The notes under the pieces: generated by a model
Seen by the model: only the letters and a program-made list of their open reading frames with translations
What the model was told of the DNA's origin: nothing
Databases searched by the model: none
Assembly (NCBI GenBank): GCA_910586225.1
Contig: CAJUIL010000001.1
Coordinates: 197,183 to 261,182 of the forward strand
Reading direction: 5' to 3'
Length of the DNA stretch: 64,000 bases
Origin: an uncultured Eubacterium sp.
Lineage (GTDB): Bacteria > Bacillota > Clostridia > Lachnospirales > Lachnospiraceae
Position numbers and translations under genes: made by a program
Shown: piece after piece, positions 49,775 through 58,772 of the stretch
How positions within the stretch are numbered: position 1 is the first letter of the stretch
Layout: every line of letters starts with the position of its first letter

Positions 49775-52762
49775 TCAGTTGTTCAGGGATTTATAGGCTA
49801 TATACTCCCTGTAAATATCCGTTTGCTTGAATTTCTGCTTTTTCATGATCCACAATACAAGAGATAACACGAAAAGCGCCCCAACTACGATACAGCCTGT
49901 CCACAATCCGTTTACGATCGCGATATTGCGCTTTTTAATCACCGTATCCGGCCCAATCCCGTTCATACCAGCGGAATTTGCGATAGAATACAAATTTTGG
50001 TGGCACGCTTCTTTCATAGCCGTTACAATAACCGGATCGTTTTTATATTTCGGAAGCTGCCTGGTCACATAAGGAAGCATCGCGTCAAAGGTAGAGACAC
50101 CGCCTGCCATGATCCCATCCACGCCGTTTACATACGTCGTAAGCACATTATCCGTAATATTTAAACCTTTTTTACCCCATTCCTGTCTTACGATATTTGT
50201 CATCAGTCCCCGGTTGCCGCCAGACCAGATGGCACCCCAGCGCGTATACGCAACCATCAGCCCCGCGTCCGATTCCTCTACCGCAGCCTGGAAAGCCTTG
50301 AGATAAATTTCCCTGGCCGCCTGCTCGCTCAGCCAGACGCCAAGCCCAATACGGTCCTGCTCGCAGTCATTGAGCGCAAAGTGCTTTAATACAACGAAGA
50401 TTCCCCGGTCTGTCATTGCCTGCACCTCGTACTTTGCCATTTGCCCTGCAAGGAAGCCGTCCTCGGAGTAATATTCAAAATTTCTTCCGCCGTACGGTGT
50501 CCGGTGCGTATTGCTGCCCGGTCCGTACAGACACGCGATTTCTGCAGAAATACAGTTGTTCGCGATCACCCTGCCGACCTCATACAGCAGATCGGTATTA
50601 AACGTTGCCGCCATCACATCCTCAGAGGTAAACGCGGTCGCCACAAGCGCCGTCTTTCCTTCCTCCTCGCCTGCCTTAAACAACGACGCGGTCAGCCCCT
50701 GCGGTCCGTTCTCATCACGAGTACCCGGCGCCTGTACCGACTCGATCGGCATCGTCCAATGGAACGAATCCCCGATCAAGGACACCATATCGTCAAACGA
50801 AAGCTGATCTAACAGCTGCTCCCACTTCGGATCATCATAAGCAAGCCCAATAAAGTCAACCAGCTTTAATCCGTTGTCCGCACCGAGCACCGGCATTTCC
50901 ACTTTCTCATAGTCAGCCGCATCATACTGTACGTCCTGAAGCTTTGCCGTCAGACTTTCCGTCAGCGCAAGCTTCACTGACTCCGTCGGGAACGTACCTG
51001 TCCAATCGCTGCGGGAAAGATACGTAACCTTCTGCCCGTCCAGATCGCCGCTTAAATTGATGTCTGATCCGGACAGCTGGTTTTCGATCGTCGTTCCGTT
51101 CAATGAAGCTGCATAGCTTGTCGTATCCTGCCTTTTGTTTTTCCATTTGTAGGTCAGCGCTTTCTCTCCATCGCTGTCCATACGTCCGTCCGCAGCCTGA
51201 AAACCCTTTGCCGCCAAAATATTGTTGACCGCATCGTGTGCATCCGTCGCTGCCGTAAAATAATAATCCCCTTCATCCAGCATATACGTACCGCAGCCAT
51301 AAGCGTCATAAGAAGCGATGTCACGCTTATTTACGCCGATCTTAAGCGTTTGCGACGCGCCTGGCTCCAGCATATCCGTTTTGTCAAAGCCGCAGAGTGC
51401 CACAGCAGCCTTTTCCACACCGTTTTCTATATCATAGGCAGTATACGGAGACTGTACATAGATCTGCACCGTTTCTTTTCCGGCATACGTATCTCCGGTG
51501 TTCGTCACCCTGACCGAAACCTCAAACTGATCGGTACCCTTATTATAAGCCACCTTCATATCACTGTATTGAAATTCGGTATAGCTCAGTCCATAGCCAA
51601 ACGGAAACGCCACGTCTGCATGGTAATCATAATCCCCTGCGTTTCCCTGTTCCATCACAAAGTCCTCATAGCGCGTCTCATAATACTTATAGCCGACGTA
51701 AATGCCTTCCTGATAGACCATATACGTGCTCGCGTTTTTCGGAATCACGCCCTCCGCATATCCATCGTATGTGACCGGAACAAAGTTTACCATTGCAGGA
51801 GCAGAAAAATTGTTATAGCAGTACGTATCGACCAGGCTTCCGGAAGGATTGACCGCTCCGGACAGAATTTCGCCGACTGCGTCGATACCCGTAATGCCCA
51901 CATCACCGATCCAAAGGCAGGCATCCACGCCGTACTTATTATCCTTTAGAAAATCCACCTGCAGCGCATTTGCCGTATTTAACAGTACGATCACCTTTTT
52001 TATCGTGCCTTCGGCCTTCATCGCTGCTACGTTTTCCATCATTTCCCGCTCATTTTCATCCAATGCCAGATAATTCACGTTTTTATAATCCAGATCGGCG
52101 CCTTCGCCGCCGACACGCGATAATACAACAACCGCTGCGTCTCCGTAAGAATTCACGGACTCCTTCACCTCATCCGTATACAACTCCCACGGACACTCCG
52201 CCGCTGTTGCAGACGCTGTCGCGATCGTGCCGCCGGTCTTACGCTTATACTGCTCGTCCAGCCCCAGATAAAAATCCCAAAGCGTCTGGTTCACTTCAAA
52301 CCCCGCAATCTCCAGCGCGCCCTTTAGCGTATCCGCCTTCGACGCGTCAATATTGCCGGACCCTGTCCCGCCATAGACTAAATCTACTGAGGAAGTGGAA
52401 AAACAGCTTACCATAGCTCCTTTCGCCAGCGGCAGCGCATTGTTTTCATTCATTAAAAGCGCCGCGCCCTCCGCTTCCACCTGTCTACACAGGTTTTCGC
52501 CATAACGCACCATTTCTTCCTGCGAGTCAAAATCCATCTTGTGATAAATCGCGTTCTCGTCCTTGTTTTTGATATTATTGAATGTTCCGCCTACAAAAAT
52601 AGAGATGGAATTATCAAAAATCGTACAAAATACAGCCAGCACGATCAAAATCACCGTAACCGGCGCGCTGAGAATGGTCAGTATCTTCCACGGCCTGGTC
52701 GCCCGTCTGCGGGCGCGCTTGTATTCTTTTTTCCGGGCCTTTGCATCACGATTTTTTTCCAT
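49775..52762 (-). CDS. Membrane-anchored, domain-permuted GH3 glycosidase
   Basis: A 995-residue GH3 enzyme with helices at both ends (about 27-50 and 960-980). Domain order is inverted relative to classic GH3: the alpha/beta sandwich comes first (EGAALLMNENNALPL near 95, with the acid/base candidate in RVGGEGADLDYKN), then a fibronectin III-like domain (FPFGYGLSYTEFQYSDM), then the TIM-barrel domain (GPQGLTASLF, LYGPGSNTHRTPYGGRNFEYYSEDG, KHFALND) with the nucleophile candidate Asp in LNITDNVL near 895. Such permuted GH3 enzymes are known in rumen and gut bacteria. Substrate is unknown. It lies between GH2 and the GPH transporter. Confidence 0.9.
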   Translation of the reverse strand: MEKNRDAKARKKEYKRARRRATRPWKILTILSAPVTVILIVLAVFCTIFDNSISIFVGGTFNNIKNKDENAIYHKMDFDSQEEMVRYGENLCRQVEAEGAALLMNENNALPLAKGAMVSCFSTSSVDLVYGGTGSGNIDASKADTLKGALEIAGFEVNQTLWDFYLGLDEQYKRKTGGTIATASATAAECPWELYTDEVKESVNSYGDAAVVVLSRVGGEGADLDYKNVNYLALDENEREMMENVAAMKAEGTIKKVIVLLNTANALQVDFLKDNKYGVDACLWIGDVGITGIDAVGEILSGAVNPSGSLVDTYCYNNFSAPAMVNFVPVTYDGYAEGVIPKNASTYMVYQEGIYVGYKYYETRYEDFVMEQGNAGDYDYHADVAFPFGYGLSYTEFQYSDMKVAYNKGTDQFEVSVRVTNTGDTYAGKETVQIYVQSPYTAYDIENGVEKAAVALCGFDKTDMLEPGASQTLKIGVNKRDIASYDAYGCGTYMLDEGDYYFTAATDAHDAVNNILAAKGFQAADGRMDSDGEKALTYKWKNKRQDTTSYAASLNGTTIENQLSGSDINLSGDLDGQKVTYLSRSDWTGTFPTESVKLALTESLTAKLQDVQYDAADYEKVEMPVLGADNGLKLVDFIGLAYDDPKWEQLLDQLSFDDMVSLIGDSFHWTMPIESVQAPGTRDENGPQGLTASLFKAGEEEGKTALVATAFTSEDVMAATFNTDLLYEVGRVIANNCISAEIACLYGPGSNTHRTPYGGRNFEYYSEDGFLAGQMAKYEVQAMTDRGIFVVLKHFALNDCEQDRIGLGVWLSEQAAREIYLKAFQAAVEESDAGLMVAYTRWGAIWSGGNRGLMTNIVRQEWGKKGLNITDNVLTTYVNGVDGIMAGGVSTFDAMLPYVTRQLPKYKNDPVIVTAMKEACHQNLYSIANSAGMNGIGPDTVIKKRNIAIVNGLWTGCIVVGALFVLSLVLWIMKKQKFKQTDIYREYIAYKSLNN

Positions 52763-52795
52763 ATTGCTTCTCCTTCTGGCTGAGAACAGCCTTTG

Positions 52796-54742
52796 CTATA
52801 CCCAGTTCTGGCTCTTTCCCTTTTTCACCTTATATTCCGGACGCGGCTGTTTCGTCTGATAAATAACGGCGCTGTCTGACAGCTTGCCCGCCCTGACCTC
52901 CAGATGGTTTTCCTTTTCCATCAAAAGCTTAAAGTGAAATGCGTGCCGTCCCTTCTTCGCCGCGACCATAATCCCATTGTTGTATAACGCTACCTTCTCC
53001 TGGTTGGAATACACCGTCACATCTGTCACCTGTCCCGTCCGGTATTGAAACCGCTTGCCGCAAAGATGCACAAACGGCTCATCGCTCCACCATGCCTTGT
53101 AAATGTAAAAACTGTCTTTTTTCACCTTGCGGTCAAAGGTAACCAGCCCCTTATGATTCATCCCAGGTTCCCCTCCCTGGTCTCTGGCATCTGCCGCAAA
53201 ATCAAATATATTCCACACATACGTCGCCCATAAAAACGGATGGCGTTCGAAGCATTCCAGCATATATTCATGATACTTCGCCTGGTATTCCTCCGAATGG
53301 TCGCCGCGTCTTGGATTGCTGCTGTGCAGGTTCGGCATCCCTTCCGCGCCGTATTCCGAATAGCCCAGGCAGCGCTTCGGATATTTCCAGTGATAAAACT
53401 TCATAAACCAATCGTTCAAAAAAAGCCCCGGCACATACCAGCCCAAATACAGGTTCCACGCCACAAGATCCGTAATTTTGGACACCGGATGGAATGGATG
53501 GCACATCGCGTAGCACGCCAGTGTCGTCGGCCTGCTCCGATCCAGCTTTTTTACAAATCTCTGCAGCGCATGATGGTTGTCCAGCATATCCGCCCGGTGC
53601 TTTCTGGAAATCGTGATCTCATTTGAGATCCCCCACGTCACAATGCACGGATGATTATAATTTTGTACGATCAGCTCCCGCATTTGGAAAAACGTATTTT
53701 CCCTGCCGGACGGCATATGCGCGGAAATATATGGGATCTCTGCCCAGACGACCATGCCGTAACGGTCGCAAAGCTCGTAAAAATACTGATTATGCTGATA
53801 ATGCGCCAAACGTATCGTATTTGCGCCAACCTCCCGGATCAGCTCCATATCCTGTTCCATCTGACGGTAGGAAATGGCGTTTCCAATCCCCTTCCAGTCC
53901 TGATGCCTGGATACACCGCGCAGCGGATAAGATACCCCGTTTAAGAAAAATCCCCGGTCTGGGTCAAACGAAAACGTCCGTATCCCGTAAGGGATATCCA
54001 GCTCGTCCAAAACCTTCTTATTTTGACGCAGCTGCGCGTTCAGCCGGTACAGATAAGGATCGTGTACGCCGTTCCAAAGATGCGCGTCCGCCACCTTCAT
54101 CACCGCGCTCGTACCTTCTGCAGTAGCTACTGCTTTCCCTTGTGCGTCATACAATGTCAGACAGACAGCAAGCCCGTCCTTTTGCAGCTTTTTTGCTTTT
54201 TGGTTCAAATAAGAGCGCACCGTTACGATCCCGGTCTTTCCTTTTACATCTGCAGACACCATTACACCGCAGCCACCATAATGATCCAGATCAAAATGCG
54301 CTTCTGGTACGATCAAAAACTCCACATCACGATATATGCCGCCATAAAACGTAAAATCCGCAACCTGCGGATAGACCCTGTCGTTTTTGCTGTTGTCCAC
54401 CTCTACGCGCAGCTCGTTCTCATCTTTTAAAAGCTTTGTGACATCTGCGCGGAACGTGGAATACCCGTTGTCATGCGTGCACACTACAGTGCCGTTTAAA
54501 ATAACCCTTGCACTGGCATTTACACCATGAAACTGCAGATAGACCAGCTCCCCATCCCCAAACACGGGTTTTGGGACCGTCTTTTCATAATAACAAGTAC
54601 CCCGGAAATAATCGTTGTTCCCGTCCTGCCCGTCAACAGCATTCCATGTATGCGGCAGGTCTATCAGACGTTTTTTCTTATCCTGATATGTAAACTGCCA
54701 GTTTTCCATCAGTTTTACGGTTCTCCTCGTTGCACTGTTCAT
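52796..54742 (-). CDS. Glycoside hydrolase family 2 (beta-galactosidase/glucuronidase type)
   Basis: A 648-residue GH2 enzyme without signal peptide, so cytoplasmic. It has the jelly-roll sugar-binding domain (DLPHTWNAVDGQDG, YFRGTCYYEK), an immunoglobulin-like domain, and a TIM barrel with RGVSRHQDW, the acid/base Glu in VTWGISNEI (near 372) and the nucleophile Glu in YSEYGAEG (near 460). Length is short for LacZ and nearer LacZ-like or beta-glucuronidase members; specificity is not assigned. It heads an operon with GH3 (33 bp) and the GPH transporter. The start lies 12 nt after AAAGGAG. Confidence 0.92.
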   Translation of the reverse strand: MNSATRRTVKLMENWQFTYQDKKKRLIDLPHTWNAVDGQDGNNDYFRGTCYYEKTVPKPVFGDGELVYLQFHGVNASARVILNGTVVCTHDNGYSTFRADVTKLLKDENELRVEVDNSKNDRVYPQVADFTFYGGIYRDVEFLIVPEAHFDLDHYGGCGVMVSADVKGKTGIVTVRSYLNQKAKKLQKDGLAVCLTLYDAQGKAVATAEGTSAVMKVADAHLWNGVHDPYLYRLNAQLRQNKKVLDELDIPYGIRTFSFDPDRGFFLNGVSYPLRGVSRHQDWKGIGNAISYRQMEQDMELIREVGANTIRLAHYQHNQYFYELCDRYGMVVWAEIPYISAHMPSGRENTFFQMRELIVQNYNHPCIVTWGISNEITISRKHRADMLDNHHALQRFVKKLDRSRPTTLACYAMCHPFHPVSKITDLVAWNLYLGWYVPGLFLNDWFMKFYHWKYPKRCLGYSEYGAEGMPNLHSSNPRRGDHSEEYQAKYHEYMLECFERHPFLWATYVWNIFDFAADARDQGGEPGMNHKGLVTFDRKVKKDSFYIYKAWWSDEPFVHLCGKRFQYRTGQVTDVTVYSNQEKVALYNNGIMVAAKKGRHAFHFKLLMEKENHLEVRAGKLSDSAVIYQTKQPRPEYKVKKGKSQNWV

Positions 54743-54807
54743 AGCACTTTGCTTCTCCTTTCCTTTGTATTTTCAGCATACCCATACTTTTATATAATAT
54801 CTGCCAA

Positions 54808-54858
54808 ATAAAAAAAGGACTTTGCTGATTATTTATACATAATCTACAAAATCCTTTT
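54808..54858 (-). terminator. Terminator after the GHKL kinase gene
   Basis: Minus-strand arms of about 20 bp (54839-54858 and 54813-54832, AAAAGGATTTTG pairing with CAAAGTCCTTTT) enclose an AT loop and are followed by T-rich sequence. It separates the long upstream operon from the GH2 gene. Confidence 0.8.
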
Positions 54859-54879
54859 CCGCTTTGCAACCCTTATTAC

Positions 54880-56196
54880 CTAAGTGGTCGTTAAAGCATC
54901 CGATGTGGTCATCGGGATCGGTATCAGCATTAACAATGAAAAAAATCCGTCCTCCTCCTGGATCGTTAAAAATCCATGGTACTTCTTTAAAATATGGCGG
55001 ATACTGCGCAGTCCGAAGCCGTGAAGCTGTCTGCTTCCCTTTGTCGTAACCGGAAGCCCGTCCTCATATTCCAGAGCACCTACCATCGGATTCGTCACAT
55101 GAACTGCCAGAAGATGCTGCTTGCGGTAGATCAGCACATCAATCTGCCGCTTTTCCTGTTCCTGAAGCTTTTGCACCTCTTCGATCGCATTATCAAGCGC
55201 ATTCCCAAGTATCGCGTACAGATCCACCGTATTGATAAAATCCATCTGGCTCCCGTCTGCCATACAAGAAACCGTAATCCCACGGTCCTTACAGTAAAGA
55301 GTCTTTTCTGTCAATATCGTATCCAGCACGACGCTGCCCGTCTGTATGATCGCCTCATACGTCATGATCGAGCCTTCCATCTCCTGCAAATACCGCTCTA
55401 CCTCTTGTGCGCTGGCGTTGCGCATTGCCTGGATATGGTGCTTAAGATCGTGCACCTTTTGGCTGATAAACGAAATATTATCCCTGGAAAGCTGGTAATG
55501 CTCCTTTTCCTTTTGCCAAAGCAAGCCTAAGATCTCCAGCTCCTTACGCATTTCGCTCTTTTTAAACAACTCGTTCTGCAGATAAAGCACGATACACAAG
55601 AGAAACTGCACGATATACACGACAACCCAACGCAGATCATGAAAGCTATACTCCAGATTCCCTGGTACAAATACAACGATCTGAAAGATCAAAAACGTCA
55701 AAAGCGCAAGGAGCAGCTGTCTCGGCCCGATATTTTTCCTCCCCTTATCCGGGATCATGCGCCCGATCGAAAGCGCCACGATCAGATAGCCGATCCCAAA
55801 AATAAGCGCCTCCGTCACCCACAGCTGCAGCTGTCTGTCCCTCCAGTAATCCTCACCCATATGAAGGCAGACCAGATACCATTCATACATCAGCTGCCAG
55901 GAGCAAAACGCCCAGATCGCATAATAAAACGCCGCAAAAAAAGACAACATATGCCCGACATAGTTCATAATGCCAAGCAGCACAAATCCAAGCATCCTTG
56001 CCGCCATCTCAACCCTAAAATCAATATAGACATAATGGCGGTTGAGCACGCCGAAAAATACGATCATGCCCAAAAGCATAGCCGCTGTTTTCTTCCTGCT
56101 TCCTGGCCTTGCCTCGATCGAATGTACATAAAGCACTCCGCTCAGCAAATACGCGGCCTGCATGATCCATCTGCTTACCTGTTCAGCCATAGCCAT
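54880..56196 (-). CDS. AgrC-like GHKL sensor histidine kinase
   Basis: A 438-residue kinase with six or seven predicted N-terminal helices (about 10-205) and a GHKL cytoplasmic part. The phospho-acceptor His is in QKVHDLKHHIQAM (near 252), and the catalytic domain shows ILGNALDNAIEEV and LHGFGLRSIRHILKKYHG. The paired LytTR regulator is encoded directly upstream. The AgrC-like architecture often senses peptides, but no agrB/agrD-like genes are in the window, so the ligand is open. Start could be the second ATG (56190), which is better spaced from AGGGGG. Confidence 0.92.
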   Translation of the reverse strand: MAMAEQVSRWIMQAAYLLSGVLYVHSIEARPGSRKKTAAMLLGMIVFFGVLNRHYVYIDFRVEMAARMLGFVLLGIMNYVGHMLSFFAAFYYAIWAFCSWQLMYEWYLVCLHMGEDYWRDRQLQLWVTEALIFGIGYLIVALSIGRMIPDKGRKNIGPRQLLLALLTFLIFQIVVFVPGNLEYSFHDLRWVVVYIVQFLLCIVLYLQNELFKKSEMRKELEILGLLWQKEKEHYQLSRDNISFISQKVHDLKHHIQAMRNASAQEVERYLQEMEGSIMTYEAIIQTGSVVLDTILTEKTLYCKDRGITVSCMADGSQMDFINTVDLYAILGNALDNAIEEVQKLQEQEKRQIDVLIYRKQHLLAVHVTNPMVGALEYEDGLPVTTKGSRQLHGFGLRSIRHILKKYHGFLTIQEEDGFFSLLMLIPIPMTTSDALTTT

Positions 56197-56242
56197 ACCC
56201 CCTGCCTGTGAAACCTGGCTGTCCTGCTTTCCTGCAGGAACG

Positions 56243-56950
56243 TCAGCGATATCCTCCTACGTACTCTGTCAGCGCTTTGAGAAACGGCGTGCGGTTGCGC
56301 CTGCTGATTTCCAACTCGTATTCCCCGACGACAACCGTATTCTTTTTTACCTCAGTTACATGACGCAGATTCACCATATACCAGTAATTGCACTTTACAA
56401 AAGAGTATGCCTTGAGCATCTGCTGGGCGCTCTGCATCGTTCCGCGTACCTCAAAAACACCCTCTTTTGTATAATAGTACAGCATCCGGTTTTGCACCTC
56501 TACGTAGTAGATCTGGCCGACCTCCAGCTTTTTCACCCCGTCCGCAAGCGTCAGCATGACTTGGCGCGGCTCTCTGGAACGGCTCCGCTGCAGGGCCCGT
56601 GACAGCCGCATCGAAAAATTAAAATAGCTGACAGGCTTTATTACGAAATCCAGCGCCCCAACCTCATAGCCCCGGATCGCAAAGCTGGCCATATTGGTAA
56701 TAAATACGATCACAACGTCCTGGTCTGTCTGGCGAACGCATTCCGCCGCATCCATCCCATTCATGTCCGGCATATCAATATCCATCAGTATCATATCATA
56801 CACTGGCTCATATCCGTCTAAAAGCTGCGCCGCGCCTTCAAACGCAGACACCTTAAAACGGACGCTCTTTTCCTCCTGGTACTGCTTTAAAAACTGCTGT
56901 ATCTGCTCCGAACATTCCTTTTCATCTTCTACAACCGCGATGTGGTACAT
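56243..56950 (-). CDS. LytTR-family response regulator
   Basis: A 235-residue regulator. The receiver has VVEDEKE at the start, the phosphoryl Asp in MILMDIDMPDMNGMDAAE (near 56) and FVIKPVSYF; the C-terminal LytTR DNA-binding domain spans about 135-230 (IYYVEVQNRMLYYYTKEGVFEVRG, FVKCNYWYMVNLRHV). It pairs with the GHKL kinase 46 bp downstream. ATG at 56948-56950 is preferred, with GAGGGGG upstream; nine further codons are open before it. Its targets may include the preceding operon genes; that is inference. Confidence 0.93.
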   Translation of the reverse strand: MYHIAVVEDEKECSEQIQQFLKQYQEEKSVRFKVSAFEGAAQLLDGYEPVYDMILMDIDMPDMNGMDAAECVRQTDQDVVIVFITNMASFAIRGYEVGALDFVIKPVSYFNFSMRLSRALQRSRSREPRQVMLTLADGVKKLEVGQIYYVEVQNRMLYYYTKEGVFEVRGTMQSAQQMLKAYSFVKCNYWYMVNLRHVTEVKKNTVVVGEYELEISRRNRTPFLKALTEYVGGYR

Positions 56951-56982
56951 ACCGCACCCCCTCTTTCCCCAATACAAGCCAT

Positions 56983-57744
56983 TCAGATACCTTTTATGCT
57001 GCCTTTTTTTCTTATCCGATGCCGCTGCGGCCTTAACGTAAGCTCTGTAACAGCCATACCTTCCCGCTGGCTCAGTACGAATGCCACCGCATCCGCAACC
57101 TCCTGCGGCGTTAAATACGTATCCGGCTCCTCGCCTTCCCTAAAATCCGCATGGCGGTAAAGCCTTGTCTTTGTCATATCCGGACAAATCGTAACCACCT
57201 TGAGCCCATATTTACGCGATTCCTCAAACAGGCTGGCCGAAAAGCTGGCAAGTCCGGCTTTTGTCGCGCCGTACGCACAGCCATGCGGGTTCGTCTGCTT
57301 TGCCGTAACCGACGCAATATTAATGACAAAACCGGCATTTTTCTTAAGGCTGCGTAAAAGCTGCTGCGTCAGTATCATCGGTACTTCCAAATTTACACGT
57401 ACAAGCTCCTGAAGCTTCCTAGGATCCAGATGCTCATGCAGGCCGTAATAGCCGACTCCCGCATTATTGACAAGCACCTGCACCTCGTACTGCGCCGCGA
57501 TCTGCTTGACCTGCGCACAAAGCTTGTGCGTATCTAAAAGGTCGCAAAAGACCGGATGCATCCCGTCTTGCTGCCACACCGATCCATCCGCAAGCTCTCT
57601 GACGATACCGAACACCTCATAGCCAAGATCCCTCAGCGTACGGCTGACCGCCAGCCCGATACCAGAAGAAGCTCCGGTAATAATTGCTGCCTGCAGCCCG
57701 CCGCAAGGACATTTCCCTGTTTCCTGCTTGCCTGTCTGTTTCAT
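56983..57744 (-). CDS. Short-chain dehydrogenase/reductase
   Basis: A 253-residue classical SDR. The Rossmann glycine motif is TGASSGIGLAVS (near 24), NNAGVGYYG follows near 93, and the catalytic Ser (INIASVTAK) and YxxxK (YGATK) are intact. Residues typical of NADP preference cannot be judged. Substrate is unknown. It overlaps the start of the SPL-like gene's stop by 4 nt, so it belongs to the same transcript and is translated after it. The C-terminus is short and basic (RPQRHRIRKKG). Confidence 0.92.
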   Translation of the reverse strand: MKQTGKQETGKCPCGGLQAAIITGASSGIGLAVSRTLRDLGYEVFGIVRELADGSVWQQDGMHPVFCDLLDTHKLCAQVKQIAAQYEVQVLVNNAGVGYYGLHEHLDPRKLQELVRVNLEVPMILTQQLLRSLKKNAGFVINIASVTAKQTNPHGCAYGATKAGLASFSASLFEESRKYGLKVVTICPDMTKTRLYRHADFREGEEPDTYLTPQEVADAVAFVLSQREGMAVTELTLRPQRHRIRKKGSIKGI

Positions 57745-58772
57745 TTATGACCGTCCTTCCATAAAAATATCCGCTCCTGCGGCAGCCAGCCCTTCAGCAG
57801 CGTCACAAGCTGCTGCTCCATTTCCTGCATCAGCGCGTCCGGATAATGATAGTATCCGTCCTCCAGCTGGTACGGAAACCATGCCGCCGCACTATCTGGC
57901 TGTTGGCGGCGCATTTTTTTTAAATAATCCTGTGGCATACGAAACGATCCAACGCTGACATCCGTCAGCTTTTGGGCCGGAACAGCCGCAAAGACCTGCT
58001 CCAGCATCTCTTGATAAGCTTGCTGCCATTTTCGGACATATATCATCGGGTCAAAACAAAGCCGTACCGGAAATCCCGCGTTTACGGCCGCTGCTGCACA
58101 GTCTGTCCTTGCTTTTAAGGAAGGCGTACCCTGTTCGAAGCGTTCCACAACTGCCTGAGGCGACAGTGTGAAAGCATAGATTACATTTGACAATGGCTCC
58201 TGATTTTCAAATATTTGCTTGTTTGCACATTTCGTCCTAATTTCTATCGTGAGGCGCTGCGGATGCTTTGCCGCAAAGCGGCTCCACGCCCGCACATAGC
58301 CTGTCGCCTGCTCCAGCGCAGGCAAATCCGTATCATAGGATACGCACAAGTACATCGTCTGCGTCTCCAGCATCCGCTCGACAGCGGCAAAAATATCCTC
58401 CAGATTGACAAATACTACTAAATTTGCAGACGGATACATCCCTTTTAAATAACAGTACGCGCAATCATACACACAATTCATCACGCACGAGGTATAATAA
58501 AAATGCTCGTTTCCAAAGTTCTGACAGACTGGGGAGCCCTGATAGATCAGGTTCCCCTCCTTGGCAGCCAAAACCAATTTCTGCGAACGATGCTGGAGCG
58601 TGTAATTTTGCCTGCTCCGGCAAAAGATATCTTTATAATGCCCGATCTCAATGATCCTTGCTTCTTGATATCTTGCCAATAGCTGCTGTGTGCGCGGATG
58701 GTTCCTGACCCTCTCTTCCACATAGATATGTGAAACAAACGGATTAAAGTAATTGGCGTTTAAGTTCTTCAA
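57741..58772 (-). CDS. Spore photoproduct lyase-like radical SAM protein
   Basis: About 343 residues, SPL family. It begins FNPFVSHIYVEERVRNHPRTQQLL and carries a radical SAM cysteine motif C-x3-C-x2-C in CVMNCVYDCAYCYLKG (near 105), followed by VNLEDIFAAVERML and SYDTDLPALEQ typical of the family. The start is uncertain: TTG at 58770-58772 inside the 3' end of the nucleosidase gene, or nearby. Spore photoproduct lyase repairs UV dimers in spore DNA, but many relatives in Clostridia sit beside an MTA/SAH nucleosidase-like gene, as here, and their role is undefined. Confidence 0.85.
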   Translation of the reverse strand: MKNLNANYFNPFVSHIYVEERVRNHPRTQQLLARYQEARIIEIGHYKDIFCRSRQNYTLQHRSQKLVLAAKEGNLIYQGSPVCQNFGNEHFYYTSCVMNCVYDCAYCYLKGMYPSANLVVFVNLEDIFAAVERMLETQTMYLCVSYDTDLPALEQATGYVRAWSRFAAKHPQRLTIEIRTKCANKQIFENQEPLSNVIYAFTLSPQAVVERFEQGTPSLKARTDCAAAAVNAGFPVRLCFDPMIYVRKWQQAYQEMLEQVFAAVPAQKLTDVSVGSFRMPQDYLKKMRRQQPDSAAAWFPYQLEDGYYHYPDALMQEMEQQLVTLLKGWLPQERIFLWKDGHK

